DNA of 38,162 nucleotides from Thermoanaerobaculia bacterium (GCA_945787575.1 CALZKB010000009.1:1-38162); one strand, 5' to 3'; counted from the first letter of the stretch, positions 7,467-18,026 are shown. The notes: generated by a model from the sequence alone, not told the origin. Numbers and translations are program-made.

Positions 7467-8816
7467 ATGCGAGCTCTTCTCGAGTCGACCGCCGAGCGCG
7501 CCATCCGTTACCTGGAGGACCTCGAAGATCGGGGCGTCGCTCCGACCTCCGAGGCGGTTGCTGCGCTCGAACGGTTCGCCGAGCCGCTTCCCGAGGCACC
7601 CACCGACCCGAGTGAGGTCGTCCGGTTGCTCGACGAGATCGGCTCCCCCGCCACCATGGCGATGGCGGGCTCGCGCTTCTTCGGCTTCGTGATCGGCGGG
7701 TCGCTCCCGGCACCCCTCGCCGCCAACTGGTTGGCGACCGCCTGGGACCAGAACACCGGGCTGTTCGACATCACGCCGGCGACGGCGACGCTCGAAGTCG
7801 TCGCCCTCGAGTGGATGGTCGATCTGCTCGGGCTGCCGGCGGGGACCGGAGGCGGTTTCGTCACCGGGGCGACGGTAGCCAACTTCAGCGCGCTCGCCGC
7901 GGCGCGCCACGCGGTGCTCGAACGAGCGGGCTGGAACGTCGAGGCGGACGGGCTGTTCGGTGCGCCGGCGATCACCGTGATCGTCAGCGAGGAGTCCCAC
8001 CCCACGCTCTTCAAGTCGTTGGGGATGCTCGGCTTGGGGCGCAACCGCGTCGAGCGGGTTTCGGTCGACGACCAGGGTCGGATGCGCGCCTCGGCGCTGC
8101 CGCCGATCGAAGGGCCGACGATCGTCTGCACCCAGGCGGGCAATGTCAACACCGGCGCGTTCGATCCGATCGGCGAGATCTGTGATTCTTGCCGTGAGAC
8201 CGGTGCTTGGGTTCACGTCGACGGCGCCTTCGGTCTGTGGGCGGCGGCCTCTCCGCGGTTCGCTCACCTCAGTGCCGGCCTCGAGAAGGCGGACTCTTGG
8301 GCGACCGACGCCCACAAGACGCTCAACGTCCCCTACGACAGCGGCCTCGCTTTCGTTCGTGCCCCGGAGACTCTCCGGGCGGCGATGGCGATCACGGCCG
8401 AGTACCTGCCGCCGGCGGAGGGGAATCGCCATCCGTCGGATTACACTCCCGAGCTTTCGCGCCGGGCGCGGGGCGTCGATGCGTGGGCGGCGCTGCGCCA
8501 GCTCGGAAGGGTGGGCGTCGGCGAGCTGGTCGAGCGCCTTCACGCGCGGGCGGCGCAGTTCGCGGCCGGACTCGTGGCTGCCGGTTTCGAGATCCTGAAC
8601 GCCGTGGAGTTCAACCAGGTGCTGGTGTCGTTCGGCGACGCCGAGCGGACCGCGCGGACGATCGCCGCGATCCAAGCCGAGGGCGTCTCCTGGTGCGGAC
8701 CGACCCGGTGGCAGGGGCGGACGGCGATGCGGATCAGCGTGTCGTCCTGGGCCACGACCGAGGCCGACGTCGAGCGCTGCGTGGCGGCGATGGTACGTGT
8801 CGCCGGAGAGGTCTAG
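7467..8816 (+). CDS. PLP-dependent group II decarboxylase-like enzyme
   Basis: This 449-residue fold-type I PLP enzyme belongs to the family of aromatic amino acid, glutamate and diaminobutyrate decarboxylases. The PLP pocket is visible as FVTGATVANFSALAAARHA (phosphate-binding region), ESHPTLFKSLGMLGLG, the cofactor Asp in VHVDGAFGLW, and the Schiff-base lysine in TDAHKTLNVPYDSG (K284). The C-terminal domain ends with RISVSSWATTEADVE, typical of the family. The ATG is preceded by a good AGGAGGAAG ribosome site. It stands alone, divergent from the dehydrogenase. Sequence suggests the general aspartate/tyrosine decarboxylase-like group, but substrate choice depends on loop residues I cannot assign. 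Decarboxylation itself is therefore likely rather than certain; aldolase-type or deaminating activities occur in relatives. Confidence 0.9.
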   Translation: MRALLESTAERAIRYLEDLEDRGVAPTSEAVAALERFAEPLPEAPTDPSEVVRLLDEIGSPATMAMAGSRFFGFVIGGSLPAPLAANWLATAWDQNTGLFDITPATATLEVVALEWMVDLLGLPAGTGGGFVTGATVANFSALAAARHAVLERAGWNVEADGLFGAPAITVIVSEESHPTLFKSLGMLGLGRNRVERVSVDDQGRMRASALPPIEGPTIVCTQAGNVNTGAFDPIGEICDSCRETGAWVHVDGAFGLWAAASPRFAHLSAGLEKADSWATDAHKTLNVPYDSGLAFVRAPETLRAAMAITAEYLPPAEGNRHPSDYTPELSRRARGVDAWAALRQLGRVGVGELVERLHARAAQFAAGLVAAGFEILNAVEFNQVLVSFGDAERTARTIAAIQAEGVSWCGPTRWQGRTAMRISVSSWATTEADVERCVAAMVRVAGEV

Positions 8817-8846
8817 TCGCCTCACCTTCATGGTTCGTGCGTCTTG

Positions 8847-8852
8847 TATGAT
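8847..8852 (+). promoter_or_regulatory. Possible -10 box upstream of the amidohydrolase pair
   Basis: TATGAT at 8847-8852 lies in the 123-base gap before the gene at 8940. No convincing -35 box is present at 16-18 bases upstream, so the call is weak. Confidence 0.25.
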
Positions 8853-8939
8853 GCCCGCCTTCGAGACCTACCTCGGGACGAGCCTTCTGCCCGGCTGCGA
8901 TCGCGGCCTACCGCACCTTCCAGCCAACTGGAGCCAGAC

Positions 8940-11900
8940 ATGAGCCGACGAATGACGAGTGCTTTCTTCAATCGTGCCGGCAGAGTCGGGGTCGCGCTGA
9001 TCGCTGCCCTGGCCGCCGGGCCGGCGCTCGCGGAGCCTCCCGCCCCGCCGCCGTATTACGCCATCGAGAAGGTTCGGGTAGTGACCGGTGCGGGTGAGAC
9101 GCTCGAAGCGGCCACCGTGCTGCTCGCCGACGGGCTGATCGAGGCAGTCGGCCGGAGCGTCGAGATTCCCGGCGACGCCTGGCGGATCGACGGCTCGGAG
9201 TTGACCCTCTACCCGGGCCTGATCGACGGTTTGACGACCCTTGGCCAGGTTGCCGATGACGAAGAGTCGAACGACGGACCGCCGGGCCGCAGGGGCGGCG
9301 GTGACGAGCCCCCGATCCGGGGACCGGAGGATCGCCCGCAGACCACTCCGTGGATCGCCGCCGCCGACCAGCTCGGTGAGGACGGCAAGATCGAGAAGTG
9401 GCGCGACGCCGGGTTTGCTGCGGCGATCTCGGCGCCGGACAAGGGTCTCTTCACCGGCCAGGCGGCGTTGGTCCACCTTGGTGACAGCGAACCGCGCGAA
9501 CGGGTTCTCGCTACCCCGGTGGGGCAGAAGGTGACTCTCGAGACCGGGGGCTTCCGCAACTACCCGGGCTCGCTCATGGGAGTGATCGCTTACGTCAAAC
9601 AGGTGCTTTCCGACGCCGACCACTACTCCCGAGCAATGGCTCGCTACGAGGCGGCGCCGGCGGGTCACAAGCGGCCGGAGTACGACCGGACGCTCGACCC
9701 GCTAGCTGCATCGAAGGCGGACTCGCTGCCGTTCCTGCTGCCGGCTGATCTCGGCCGTGAGATCGACCGCGCGATCGCCATCGGCTCCGAATACGGTCTT
9801 TCGACCGTGATCTACGGGGGACGCGGCGCCTATGCCCGAGCCGACGCGCTGGCGGCGAAAGACCTGCCGGTGCTCGTGAGTCTCGACTGGCCGGAGGAGG
9901 AGAAGGACCGCGATCCCGATGCCGACACCGCCTTCCGGGACCTCTATCACCGGCGGATGGCGGTGACGACACCCAAGGCGCTGGCCGACGCCGGCGTCCG
10001 ATTCGCCTTTTACTCCGACGGCTTGGCGAGCCCTTTGACGATCTTCGAAAACGTGCGGCAGGCGATCGACGCCGGGCTTACGAGTGAGCAGGCTCTCGCC
10101 GCGCTCACCTCCGATGCCGCCCGCATCTTCGGGGTCGAGGATCGGGTGGGGACGATCGAGGAGGGCAAGATCGCGAATCTCGTTCTCGCCACGGGTGAGC
10201 CGTGGGCCGAGGATACGGAGATCCGTGCCGTCTTCGTCGACGGCCGCAAGTACGAGGAGCGCGAGAGCGAGGAGCCGAGCGAGGCTCCGGAAGGAGACGT
10301 CTCGGGAACCTGGGAGCTGTCGCTCGAGACCCCGAGCGGTGCCCGCGAGATGACCGCCGAGCTCGAGATGAGCGAGGACGGAGAGGTGACCGGGGAGCTC
10401 GAGAGTGAGCGCGGCTCGGGTCCGATCGAAGACGGCCGGCTCAGCGGCAAGCTCCTGCGGTTCAAAGTGACCCGAGAGATGGGCGGGCGCAGCATGCAGG
10501 CCTCCTACTCGCTCGAGCTCGAGGGCGATCGGCTCGCCGGCACCATGAGCGCCGGGCCGATGACGATGGACATCACCGGCGAGCGCACCGCCGCTGCCGA
10601 CGTCGAAGACGACGACGAGACCGCAGACGAAGAGCCGGCCGTCAGCCTCGAGGAGCTGCGCGGAGCGATGGCCGTCTATCAAGGGCCGGTCCGCGAGCCG
10701 GGCCGCTTTGCCATCACCAATGCGACCGTCTACACGGTGAGTGGTGAGACGATCGAGAACGGTACGGTGTTGGTGAGCAGCGGCAAGATCCGCGCGGTAG
10801 GCGCGCAGGTGGCGGTGCCGGCAGGCTTCGAGGTGTTCGACGCGGGTGGCGGCTCACTGATTCCGGGGGTGATCGACGCCCACTCCCACATCGCGGTCGA
10901 CGGCAGCGTCAACGAGGGATCGCTCGCCGTGACGGCGATGGTCGGTATCGGTGATGTCCTCGACCCGGACGACATCGGCATCTACCGGGCGCTCGGCGGC
11001 GGCGTGACGACGATCAATATCCTGCACGGCAGCGCCAACCCGATCGGCGGGCGCAACCAGGTGATCAAGCTGCGCTGGGGCGCCGACGCCGAAGGGATGA
11101 AGTTCGAAGGGGCGCCGGCGGGCATCAAGTTCGCGCTCGGCGAGAACCCCAAGCGCTCCAATTTCAGGTCGCCATCGATTCCGCAGCGCTATCCGCAGAC
11201 TCGAATGGGAGTCATGGACGTCATCCGCGACGCTTTCACCGAGGCCAAGCAATACCAGGCCGATTGGGCCGCTTGGCGAGCCCAGCCGGAACGCCAACGG
11301 GGGCTTGCTCCGCGGCGCGACTTCAAGCTCGACGCTCTCGTCGAGATTCTCGAGGGTAAGCGCCTCGTGCATTCGCACTGTTACCGGGCCGACGAGATTC
11401 TGCAGCTTCTCCGCCTCGCGGAGGAGTTCGGGTTCAAGATCACGACCCTGCAGCACGTCCTGGAGGGCTACAAGGTGGCCGACGAGATCGCCGCCCATGG
11501 CGCCGGCGCTTCGACCTTCTCCGACTGGTGGGGCTACAAGGTCGAGGCCTACGACGCGATCCCTCACAATGCGGCGCTCATGACCGAGCGCGGGGTCGTC
11601 GCTTCGATCAACTCGGACAGCGGCGAAGAGATGCGGCACCTCAACCAAGAGGCGGCGAAGGCGATGAAGTGGGGCGGGCTCGACGAGCTCCAAGCGCTGG
11701 CGCTCGTCACCCTCAATCCCGCCAAGCAATTGGGAATCGACGATCGGGTGGGGTCGATCGAGGTCGGCAAGGACGCGGACCTGGTGCTCTACGACGGCCA
11801 GCCGCTGAGCCTGCGCTCGGTGGTACGGAAGACGTTCGTCGACGGCGTCCTCTACTTCGACATCGCGGCCGATCGCGAGCGTCAGGCGTTGATCGAGGAG

Positions 11901-12041
11901 CTGGAGGTGCGGATGACCGGTGCCGGCGACGAGGATGACGAGGCCGAGAATGCCGAGGACGATGCGGCCGCTGAACCCGAACCTGAAGCAGACCCCGAAC
12001 CCAGCGCTCGCCGCGCGATTCGCGAGCAGGAGGCAGGCTGA
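8940..12041 (+). CDS. Exported double amidohydrolase, degenerate N-terminal half and active C-terminal half
   Basis: This 1,033-residue exported protein has signal peptide MSRRMTSAFFNRAGRVGVAL...ALA (TGGAG ribosome site). Three parts follow. Residues about 38-440 form an amidohydrolase-superfamily unit whose metal motif is replaced (LYPGLIDGLTTLGQ instead of DAHSH; LLPADLGREID; VIYGGRGAY). Residues about 452-552 form an all-beta insert (GDVSGTWELSLETPSG to GPMTMDITGE) that resembles a small barrel. Residues about 585-1000 form a second amidohydrolase with ligands intact: PGVIDAHSHIAVDG (H648, H650), VHSHCYRADE, TLQHVLEGYK and INSDSGEE, ending VGSIEVGKDADLVL. The acidic, Glu/Asp-rich tail has no clear fold. 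Peptidase or cyclic-amide hydrolase roles are typical of the imidazolonepropionase-like branch; the substrate is unknown. The stop overlaps the next start (TGATG). Confidence 0.9.
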   Translation: MSRRMTSAFFNRAGRVGVALIAALAAGPALAEPPAPPPYYAIEKVRVVTGAGETLEAATVLLADGLIEAVGRSVEIPGDAWRIDGSELTLYPGLIDGLTTLGQVADDEESNDGPPGRRGGGDEPPIRGPEDRPQTTPWIAAADQLGEDGKIEKWRDAGFAAAISAPDKGLFTGQAALVHLGDSEPRERVLATPVGQKVTLETGGFRNYPGSLMGVIAYVKQVLSDADHYSRAMARYEAAPAGHKRPEYDRTLDPLAASKADSLPFLLPADLGREIDRAIAIGSEYGLSTVIYGGRGAYARADALAAKDLPVLVSLDWPEEEKDRDPDADTAFRDLYHRRMAVTTPKALADAGVRFAFYSDGLASPLTIFENVRQAIDAGLTSEQALAALTSDAARIFGVEDRVGTIEEGKIANLVLATGEPWAEDTEIRAVFVDGRKYEERESEEPSEAPEGDVSGTWELSLETPSGAREMTAELEMSEDGEVTGELESERGSGPIEDGRLSGKLLRFKVTREMGGRSMQASYSLELEGDRLAGTMSAGPMTMDITGERTAAADVEDDDETADEEPAVSLEELRGAMAVYQGPVREPGRFAITNATVYTVSGETIENGTVLVSSGKIRAVGAQVAVPAGFEVFDAGGGSLIPGVIDAHSHIAVDGSVNEGSLAVTAMVGIGDVLDPDDIGIYRALGGGVTTINILHGSANPIGGRNQVIKLRWGADAEGMKFEGAPAGIKFALGENPKRSNFRSPSIPQRYPQTRMGVMDVIRDAFTEAKQYQADWAAWRAQPERQRGLAPRRDFKLDALVEILEGKRLVHSHCYRADEILQLLRLAEEFGFKITTLQHVLEGYKVADEIAAHGAGASTFSDWWGYKVEAYDAIPHNAALMTERGVVASINSDSGEEMRHLNQEAAKAMKWGGLDELQALALVTLNPAKQLGIDDRVGSIEVGKDADLVLYDGQPLSLRSVVRKTFVDGVLYFDIAADRERQALIEELEVRMTGAGDEDDEAENAEDDAAAEPEPEADPEPSARRAIREQEAG

Positions 12042-13348
12042 TGCGCAACCACGAGAAGACGATTCTTTGGATCGCGGGGCTGGTCTTCGCGGCGAGCCTC
12101 GCCGGTGCCGAGACGCTGGTGATCACCGGCGCCACCGTGCATCCAGTGACGGCCGAGCCCTTCGTCGGGTCGGTGGTGGTCGAGGACGGTTTGATTACCG
12201 CTCTCGGTCCGGGCGCGACCGCCGGCGGGCCGGCGACGATCCTCGACGCCGCCGGTCTCCATCTCTATCCCGGCATGTTCGACGCCTTCAGCCAGCTGGG
12301 CCTGCTCGAGGTCGGCGCGGTGGCGGCGACCGACGATCAGGCGGAGATGGGGATGTACAACCCGCACCTGCGGGCGGCGACCGCCATCCATCCGGCCAGT
12401 GAAGTGATCCCGGTGACTCGGGCCAACGGCGTGACCCACTCGGTGGTCGGTCCGACCGTCGACGATGACGGCGTGATCGCCGGCCAGGCGGCCCTCGTCC
12501 ATCTCGACGGTTGGACGGTCGAGGAGATGGCGCTCGAGGCCTCGATCGCGATGGTGGTCTACTGGCCCGAGATCCAGACCCGGAGCTTCGATTTCTCCAC
12601 CTTCAGCATTCGTGAAACTCCCTTCAACGAGGCGAAGGAGAAGGCCGAGGAGCAGCAGAACGAGCTGCGGGACTGGCTCGCCGCGGCGCGCCACTACAAG
12701 GCGGCGGTGGCGAGCCCCGGCAGCCGTGCCCAACGCGACCTCAAGCTCGAAGCGCTCGCCGGCGTGCTCGATGGCGATCAGCCGGTCCTGATCATGGCCG
12801 ACGCCAAGCGTGACATCGAGGCGGCGGTGGCTTTCGCCGAGGACGAGGGGCTGCAGATGATCCTGGGTGGTGGCCGCGACGCCTGGCAGGTCAAGGACCT
12901 GCTGGCCGAAAAGGGCATTGGCGTGGTGCTCGGTCTGGCCCAGAGCCTGCCGCGCTACGAAGACGACCCCTACGATCGCCCCTACCGCAATGCCGGTGAG
13001 CTGGCGGCTGCGGGGGTGAAGATCGCCTTCACCTCGGGTGCCGGCGGCGGCTTCGGCCCGGGCGGTCCTCACCAGTCCCGGACGACGGCCTACGAGGCCG
13101 GAATGGCGACGGCTTACGGTCTCGACGAGGGCGACGCGCTCAAGGCGATGACGCTCTACCCGGCCGAGATCTTCGGGGTAGGCGACCAACTCGGCTCGAT
13201 CGAGGTCGGAAAGGTCGCCAATCTCATCGTCACCGACGGAGATCCGCTCGAGATCACGACCGGCGTGCACCACGTGATCATCAAGGGGCAGGAGGTCTCG
13301 ACCGACAACCACCATCGACGGCTCTACGAGAAGTATCGAACCAGGTAG
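12041..13348 (+). CDS. Exported amidohydrolase-like protein lacking all metal ligands
   Basis: This 435-residue protein has a signal peptide (about residues 5-23) and the amidohydrolase composite fold: an N-terminal beta domain (VITGATVHPVTAEPFVGS), a barrel, and the returning beta domain (GSIEVGKVANLIVTDGDPLE). Every expected ligand position is altered: LYPGMFDAFSQLGLL replaces the HxH motif, LIMADAKRDIE replaces the HxHR-type site, ILGGGRDAW the next His, and FTSGAGGGF the catalytic Asp. It is therefore probably not a metal hydrolase. It shares the degenerate pattern with the N-terminal half of the preceding gene, and their TGATG overlap implies coupled expression. A structural or regulatory partner role is inference; a separate activity without metals cannot be excluded. 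Confidence 0.9.
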   Translation: MRNHEKTILWIAGLVFAASLAGAETLVITGATVHPVTAEPFVGSVVVEDGLITALGPGATAGGPATILDAAGLHLYPGMFDAFSQLGLLEVGAVAATDDQAEMGMYNPHLRAATAIHPASEVIPVTRANGVTHSVVGPTVDDDGVIAGQAALVHLDGWTVEEMALEASIAMVVYWPEIQTRSFDFSTFSIRETPFNEAKEKAEEQQNELRDWLAAARHYKAAVASPGSRAQRDLKLEALAGVLDGDQPVLIMADAKRDIEAAVAFAEDEGLQMILGGGRDAWQVKDLLAEKGIGVVLGLAQSLPRYEDDPYDRPYRNAGELAAAGVKIAFTSGAGGGFGPGGPHQSRTTAYEAGMATAYGLDEGDALKAMTLYPAEIFGVGDQLGSIEVGKVANLIVTDGDPLEITTGVHHVIIKGQEVSTDNHHRRLYEKYRTR

Positions 13349-13367
13349 CCGAGCTACCAGGTTTCGA
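13336..13367 (+). terminator. Hairpin at the end of the amidohydrolase pair
   Basis: TCGAACCAGGTAGC (13336-13349) pairs with GCTACCAGGTTTCGA (13353-13367) around a three-base loop, with one mismatch and one bulged base. It includes the stop codon. No T-run follows, so it may be a Rho-assisted terminator or an mRNA-end stabiliser. Confidence 0.5.
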
Positions 13368-13574
13368 CTTCATGCAATCGCGAGTCGGCCTGATCTCCGA
13401 GGCAAGCCATGCGTGTGCGACTGGACTCTGCTCCTCGATCCAGTTCCACACCACCCCAGGAGTGGGACCATGCCGGTGAGCACGGAACTCTCAGGAGTGG
13501 ACGGAGATGAGTGACAATATGCTTGCGGTATTGGAGCCGGAGCTTCAGCACGCGCAAGCACAAGGAGATTGCGG

Positions 13575-14057
13575 ATGGAGAAAGAGCGCCACACAGATGA
13601 CTTCCCGTACCGCGGGACCTTGCTGCTGGCGGCGGTCGCCACGGTGATCTTGGTCGCCCTACCGGTCCCTCTGGCAGCCCAGGAAGAGAGCGAGGACAAC
13701 GTCGGCTTCGCGGTGGCCTCGGGCCGGATCACGTTCCAGCGCTACTGCGCCAGCTGCCACGGACGAGAGGGCCGCGGCGACGGCAGCGTTGGGCAGTACC
13801 TCACAGTGCGGCCGACCGACCTCACGGGGCTGAGGACAAAGTACGACGGCGAGTTCCCGTTGGAGCGCGTCAGCGCCTCGGTAGACGGGAGGGAAACCGT
13901 TCGCGGCCACGGCACCAGCGAGATGCCCGTCTGGGGCGAGGTGTTCCAGAGTTCGCTGGCCGAGCCGCAGCCGCTCGGTGAAGAAGGCGAGGAGCGGGCC
14001 GGCAGGATAATTCGCCAGCTGGTTCTGTATCTCCGATCGATCCAGGCGGAGGATTGA
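13575..14057 (+). CDS. Small exported monohaem cytochrome c
   Basis: This 160-residue periplasmic or membrane-anchored electron carrier starts at the ATG with an AAGGAG site eight bases upstream. An in-frame TTG two codons earlier is unlikely. A hydrophobic segment at about 16-36 ends LPVPLAAQ, a plausible signal cleavage region. Haem attachment is CASCHGREGRGDG (C58, C61, H62), and the likely axial Met is in GTSEMPVWGEVF (M117). The GRIxFQRYCASCHG pattern and the downstream MPVWG loop are typical of class I cytochromes of the cbb3 CcoP/TorC-like or dehydrogenase-subunit type. It stands alone, with 226 bases before it and 204 after it, so its redox partner is unknown. Confidence 0.92.
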   Translation: MEKERHTDDFPYRGTLLLAAVATVILVALPVPLAAQEESEDNVGFAVASGRITFQRYCASCHGREGRGDGSVGQYLTVRPTDLTGLRTKYDGEFPLERVSASVDGRETVRGHGTSEMPVWGEVFQSSLAEPQPLGEEGEERAGRIIRQLVLYLRSIQAED

Positions 14058-14143
14058 CTCGCACGCGTCAGGGTTGAGCACCTCCCCGGTGTCGAAGTTC
14101 ATCCGGCTGACGAAGCCGACCTCCTAGGCCTTTTCGCACCGAC

Positions 14144-14164
14144 CCGAGGGCACGGGTCCCTCGG
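14144..14164. terminator. Hairpin downstream of the cytochrome gene
   Basis: CCGAGGG-CACGGGT-CCCTCGG forms a perfect seven-base stem. The same bases can instead pair as GACCCG with CGGGTC. No T-run follows. The rest of the 204-base gap (14058-14261) shows no supported gene. Confidence 0.35.
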
Positions 14165-14261
14165 CTACCGACGGGTTGGGGGTAGGGCCGGCACCTGTGG
14201 CCGGCGCTTTGTCTCCCGATTCGCTCGAGGCGGCGTGCGACATGCAGGCTAGGATCGGGAG

Positions 14262-15668
14262 ATGATCCGCGGCATCAGGCTGATCGGGCTGGGGCTGCTC
14301 GCCGGCTGCGCTCTCGCGGAGCCGCCGGCGGCCGAGGATCGACCTCCACTCGGCAGCGGGACCCGACGACCGGTCGTTCTCGTTCCGGGCGTCACCGGCT
14401 CGATGCTCCGGACGCCGGGCGGCGAGGTCGCGTTCGGTGGGACCCGGCAGTTCTTTCTGCCCCGCGACGGCGGGCACCGACTGACGCGACCGCTCGATTC
14501 GAGCCTGGCTGCGCCGTTCGTCGCCTTCGACCTCATCCGTGAGATCCGCATCCCGTTGCTGCTCCGGAAACCGATCTATCAACCGATCGTCGATCTGCTC
14601 GTCGACGCCGGCTATCGGCAGGGGAACATCGCCCACCCGAGCGCGGATGCCTCGCTCTATCTCTTCGCCTACGACTGGCGACAGGACAATGTGGAGAGCG
14701 CGGCTCTCCTGAGCGCATCTCTCGCGGCGATCCGGGCGGCGACCCGGAACTCGCGCGTCGATCTCGTCTGCCAGAGCAACGGCGCCCACGTTTGCCGTTG
14801 GGCGGCGCGTTTCGGGGCGCTCGACCTCGCCGCCGCCGAGCAGGGGGCGCAGACGCCGGGAGCCGGCATCGGGCGGCTGATCCTGGTCGGGGCGTCGAAC
14901 GGCGGCAGCCTGAGGATCCTCCGTGAGATGAATCGCGGCCGGCGCTATGTCCCGCTCATCGGTCGGCGCTTCCAGCCGGAGATCTTCTTCACCTTCCCGT
15001 CGCTGTTCGCCGATCTACCGTCGTCGTCGTCGGCTGACGGGCTGTTCTTGGACGTCGAAGGCAAGGTCCTCGATGTCGCTCTCTACGATCCGGAGAGCTG
15101 GCAGCGCTTCGGTTGGTCGATCTTCGCGCGACCGGCCGCGTCACGGGCGGATCGCGCGCGGCCTCTATTCGGCACCTTCGACGCTCGCCGAAGGTTTCTC
15201 GCGACCCAGCTCGAGCGGGCGACACGCTTCCAGGCACTACTCGCCGGGGAGTCCGGGGATCCCGACGTCGTCGCTTACCATCTCGTGGAAAACGACGGCG
15301 AGCCGACGCCGCGGCGGGCCGTGCTGGTGCCGGACGGCCGCGGCTGGAAGACGATCTTCACCGGCGACCGCTGGCTCGCTTCGAGGCCACGGCTAGCCGA
15401 GAGAACGTCTTCGCCGGGCGACGGCCACTCGGTTCTGGGGAGTCAACGGCACCTCTCCGCGGTGGAGACACCGCGCCTCGCGCCGCCGCGCCGGGTGACG
15501 GGCGGCCACTTCGAGATGCTGCTCGAACCCGAGACCCAGGAGTATCTGAGGGAAGTGCTGATTGCTCCGCTCTACCCTCGGTTGGAGTCGAAGGCGAAGA
15601 GCCCGCCGTCGAGAAAGCGCAACATCAGCACCGACAGCGCTTCGGGGCTCTCCTCCATCGGGAGATGA
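14262..15668 (+). CDS. LCAT-like lipoprotein acylhydrolase/acyltransferase
   Basis: This 468-residue alpha/beta hydrolase is probably a lipoprotein: the signal peptide ends GLGLLAGC, a good lipobox. Family signs are VVLVPGVTGSMLRTPGG (the oxyanion region of LCAT/PDAT-type enzymes), LFAYDWRQDN, and the nucleophile elbow DLVCQSNGAHVCRW with Ser172. The likely Asp is in the VAYHLVENDGEPTPRRA region and the His in GGHFEMLLEP (H416). Such enzymes hydrolyse or transfer acyl chains from phospholipids or sterol/glyceryl esters. The last 30 or so residues are basic and unlike the family; they lie antisense to the convergent hydrolase gene, overlapping it by 97 bases. The elbow lacks the common GHSMGG form, but Ser is present, so catalysis is likely. 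The natural acyl donor is not predictable. Confidence 0.85.
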   Translation: MIRGIRLIGLGLLAGCALAEPPAAEDRPPLGSGTRRPVVLVPGVTGSMLRTPGGEVAFGGTRQFFLPRDGGHRLTRPLDSSLAAPFVAFDLIREIRIPLLLRKPIYQPIVDLLVDAGYRQGNIAHPSADASLYLFAYDWRQDNVESAALLSASLAAIRAATRNSRVDLVCQSNGAHVCRWAARFGALDLAAAEQGAQTPGAGIGRLILVGASNGGSLRILREMNRGRRYVPLIGRRFQPEIFFTFPSLFADLPSSSSADGLFLDVEGKVLDVALYDPESWQRFGWSIFARPAASRADRARPLFGTFDARRRFLATQLERATRFQALLAGESGDPDVVAYHLVENDGEPTPRRAVLVPDGRGWKTIFTGDRWLASRPRLAERTSSPGDGHSVLGSQRHLSAVETPRLAPPRRVTGGHFEMLLEPETQEYLREVLIAPLYPRLESKAKSPPSRKRNISTDSASGLSSIGR

Positions 15669-16522
15669 CCGATGCCTTCGAGGGTCACGAAGCGGCTGTC
15701 CGGGACCTCGGCGGCGGCACGGCGGGCCCCTTCGACCGCGATCAGCCGGTCTTCGACTCCCCAGATCACGAGGGTCGGCATTTCGATCTCCGAGAGCTCG
15801 ATCTCACCCTGGCGGTCGGCCATGGGTGCGGTCAAACCCCAGAACGCCCGCGGGGCGCCTTCGATCGCCAGCCGTCGGTAGTACCCGTCGACGAGCTCGG
15901 GGGTGACGATGGAATCGTCGGCCGCCGATCGCCGCAAGCTCCGGCGGATCCGATTGGGCGTGAGGCGCAAGCGCACGAAAAGAGCGGTCACCGGTCTCGC
16001 GGCGGCGGCGATGGTTCGCCTCCGCTGCGGGTAGTCCGGGGCGGCGGAGCCGATCAGCATCAAGGACTCGAAGCGCTCCGACGCGCGAGCCGCGAGGGCC
16101 ATGGAGACGGCGCCGCCGTAGGAGTGGCCGACAAGGTGGGCGCGCTCGATGTCGAGCTCGTCGAGCAGATCGAGGATGAGCTGGCCTTGGTGGAAGCGGG
16201 AATAGGGAAGCTTGGTCTGAGGCCGGGCGCTCAGTCCGAAACCGTAGAGGTCGACGGCGAGTGTGCGGTAGCCGGCGGCCACGAGCCCTTCGGTTACGTG
16301 CCGCCACGAGAAGCTCGAGGCGCCGAATCCGTGAACGAGGACGACCGCCTCCCCCTCGCCGCGGTCCTCCACGTAGACGGCGCCACGCTCGAGACCGAGG
16401 AAGCGGCCGGTTCCCAGCTCGCTTCGGGCCTGCTCGTAGGGGGTGAGCGTCGCACAGCCGCTCGCTCCGATGGCGAGGAACAGCATCGCCCATCGCGGTC
16501 GGCTGATTCTCGAGAGGGTCAT
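15572..16522 (-). CDS. Alpha/beta-hydrolase lipoprotein
   Basis: This 316-residue protein starts MTLSRISRPRWAMLFLAIGASGC, a lipoprotein-type signal. VVLVHGFGASSFSWRHVTEGL gives the oxyanion region, and LVGHSYGGAVSMALA the nucleophile elbow (Ser134). The Asp is in IWGVEDRLIAVEG and the His in GIGHLPMEESPE. These match the epoxide hydrolase/esterase/haloperoxidase-like branch. A cap domain lies between about 165 and 230 (RRRTIAAAARPVTALFVRLRL). It begins 19 bases after the deaminase stop, so it is probably the last gene of that minus-strand operon. Together with the convergent LCAT-like enzyme and the upstream patatin, it makes a third lipid- or ester-active hydrolase in 7 kb. Substrate unknown. 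Confidence 0.9.
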   Translation of the reverse strand: MTLSRISRPRWAMLFLAIGASGCATLTPYEQARSELGTGRFLGLERGAVYVEDRGEGEAVVLVHGFGASSFSWRHVTEGLVAAGYRTLAVDLYGFGLSARPQTKLPYSRFHQGQLILDLLDELDIERAHLVGHSYGGAVSMALAARASERFESLMLIGSAAPDYPQRRRTIAAAARPVTALFVRLRLTPNRIRRSLRRSAADDSIVTPELVDGYYRRLAIEGAPRAFWGLTAPMADRQGEIELSEIEMPTLVIWGVEDRLIAVEGARRAAAEVPDSRFVTLEGIGHLPMEESPEALSVLMLRFLDGGLFAFDSNRG

Positions 16523-16541
16523 CGCGGCCGTGCTCTCGCGG

Positions 16542-17969
<1,428 letters not shown>

Positions 17970-18026
17970 GGTCGCGCGATCATTACACAGCCGGCAAGCG
18001 ATCCGCAGGACTTCCGCCACGCCCTG

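Noticed and set aside
7311-8831. A 506-residue open frame on the minus strand
   Set aside because: It is antisense to the PLP enzyme, whose cofactor lysine and other motifs are intact, and it overlaps the alcohol dehydrogenase upstream region.
14058-14261. A minus-strand reading SRMNFDTGEVLNPDACES near 14050-14110, considered as a gene remnant
   Set aside because: It continues only into antisense cytochrome sequence and has no start, ribosome site or recognisable partner; too little to call.
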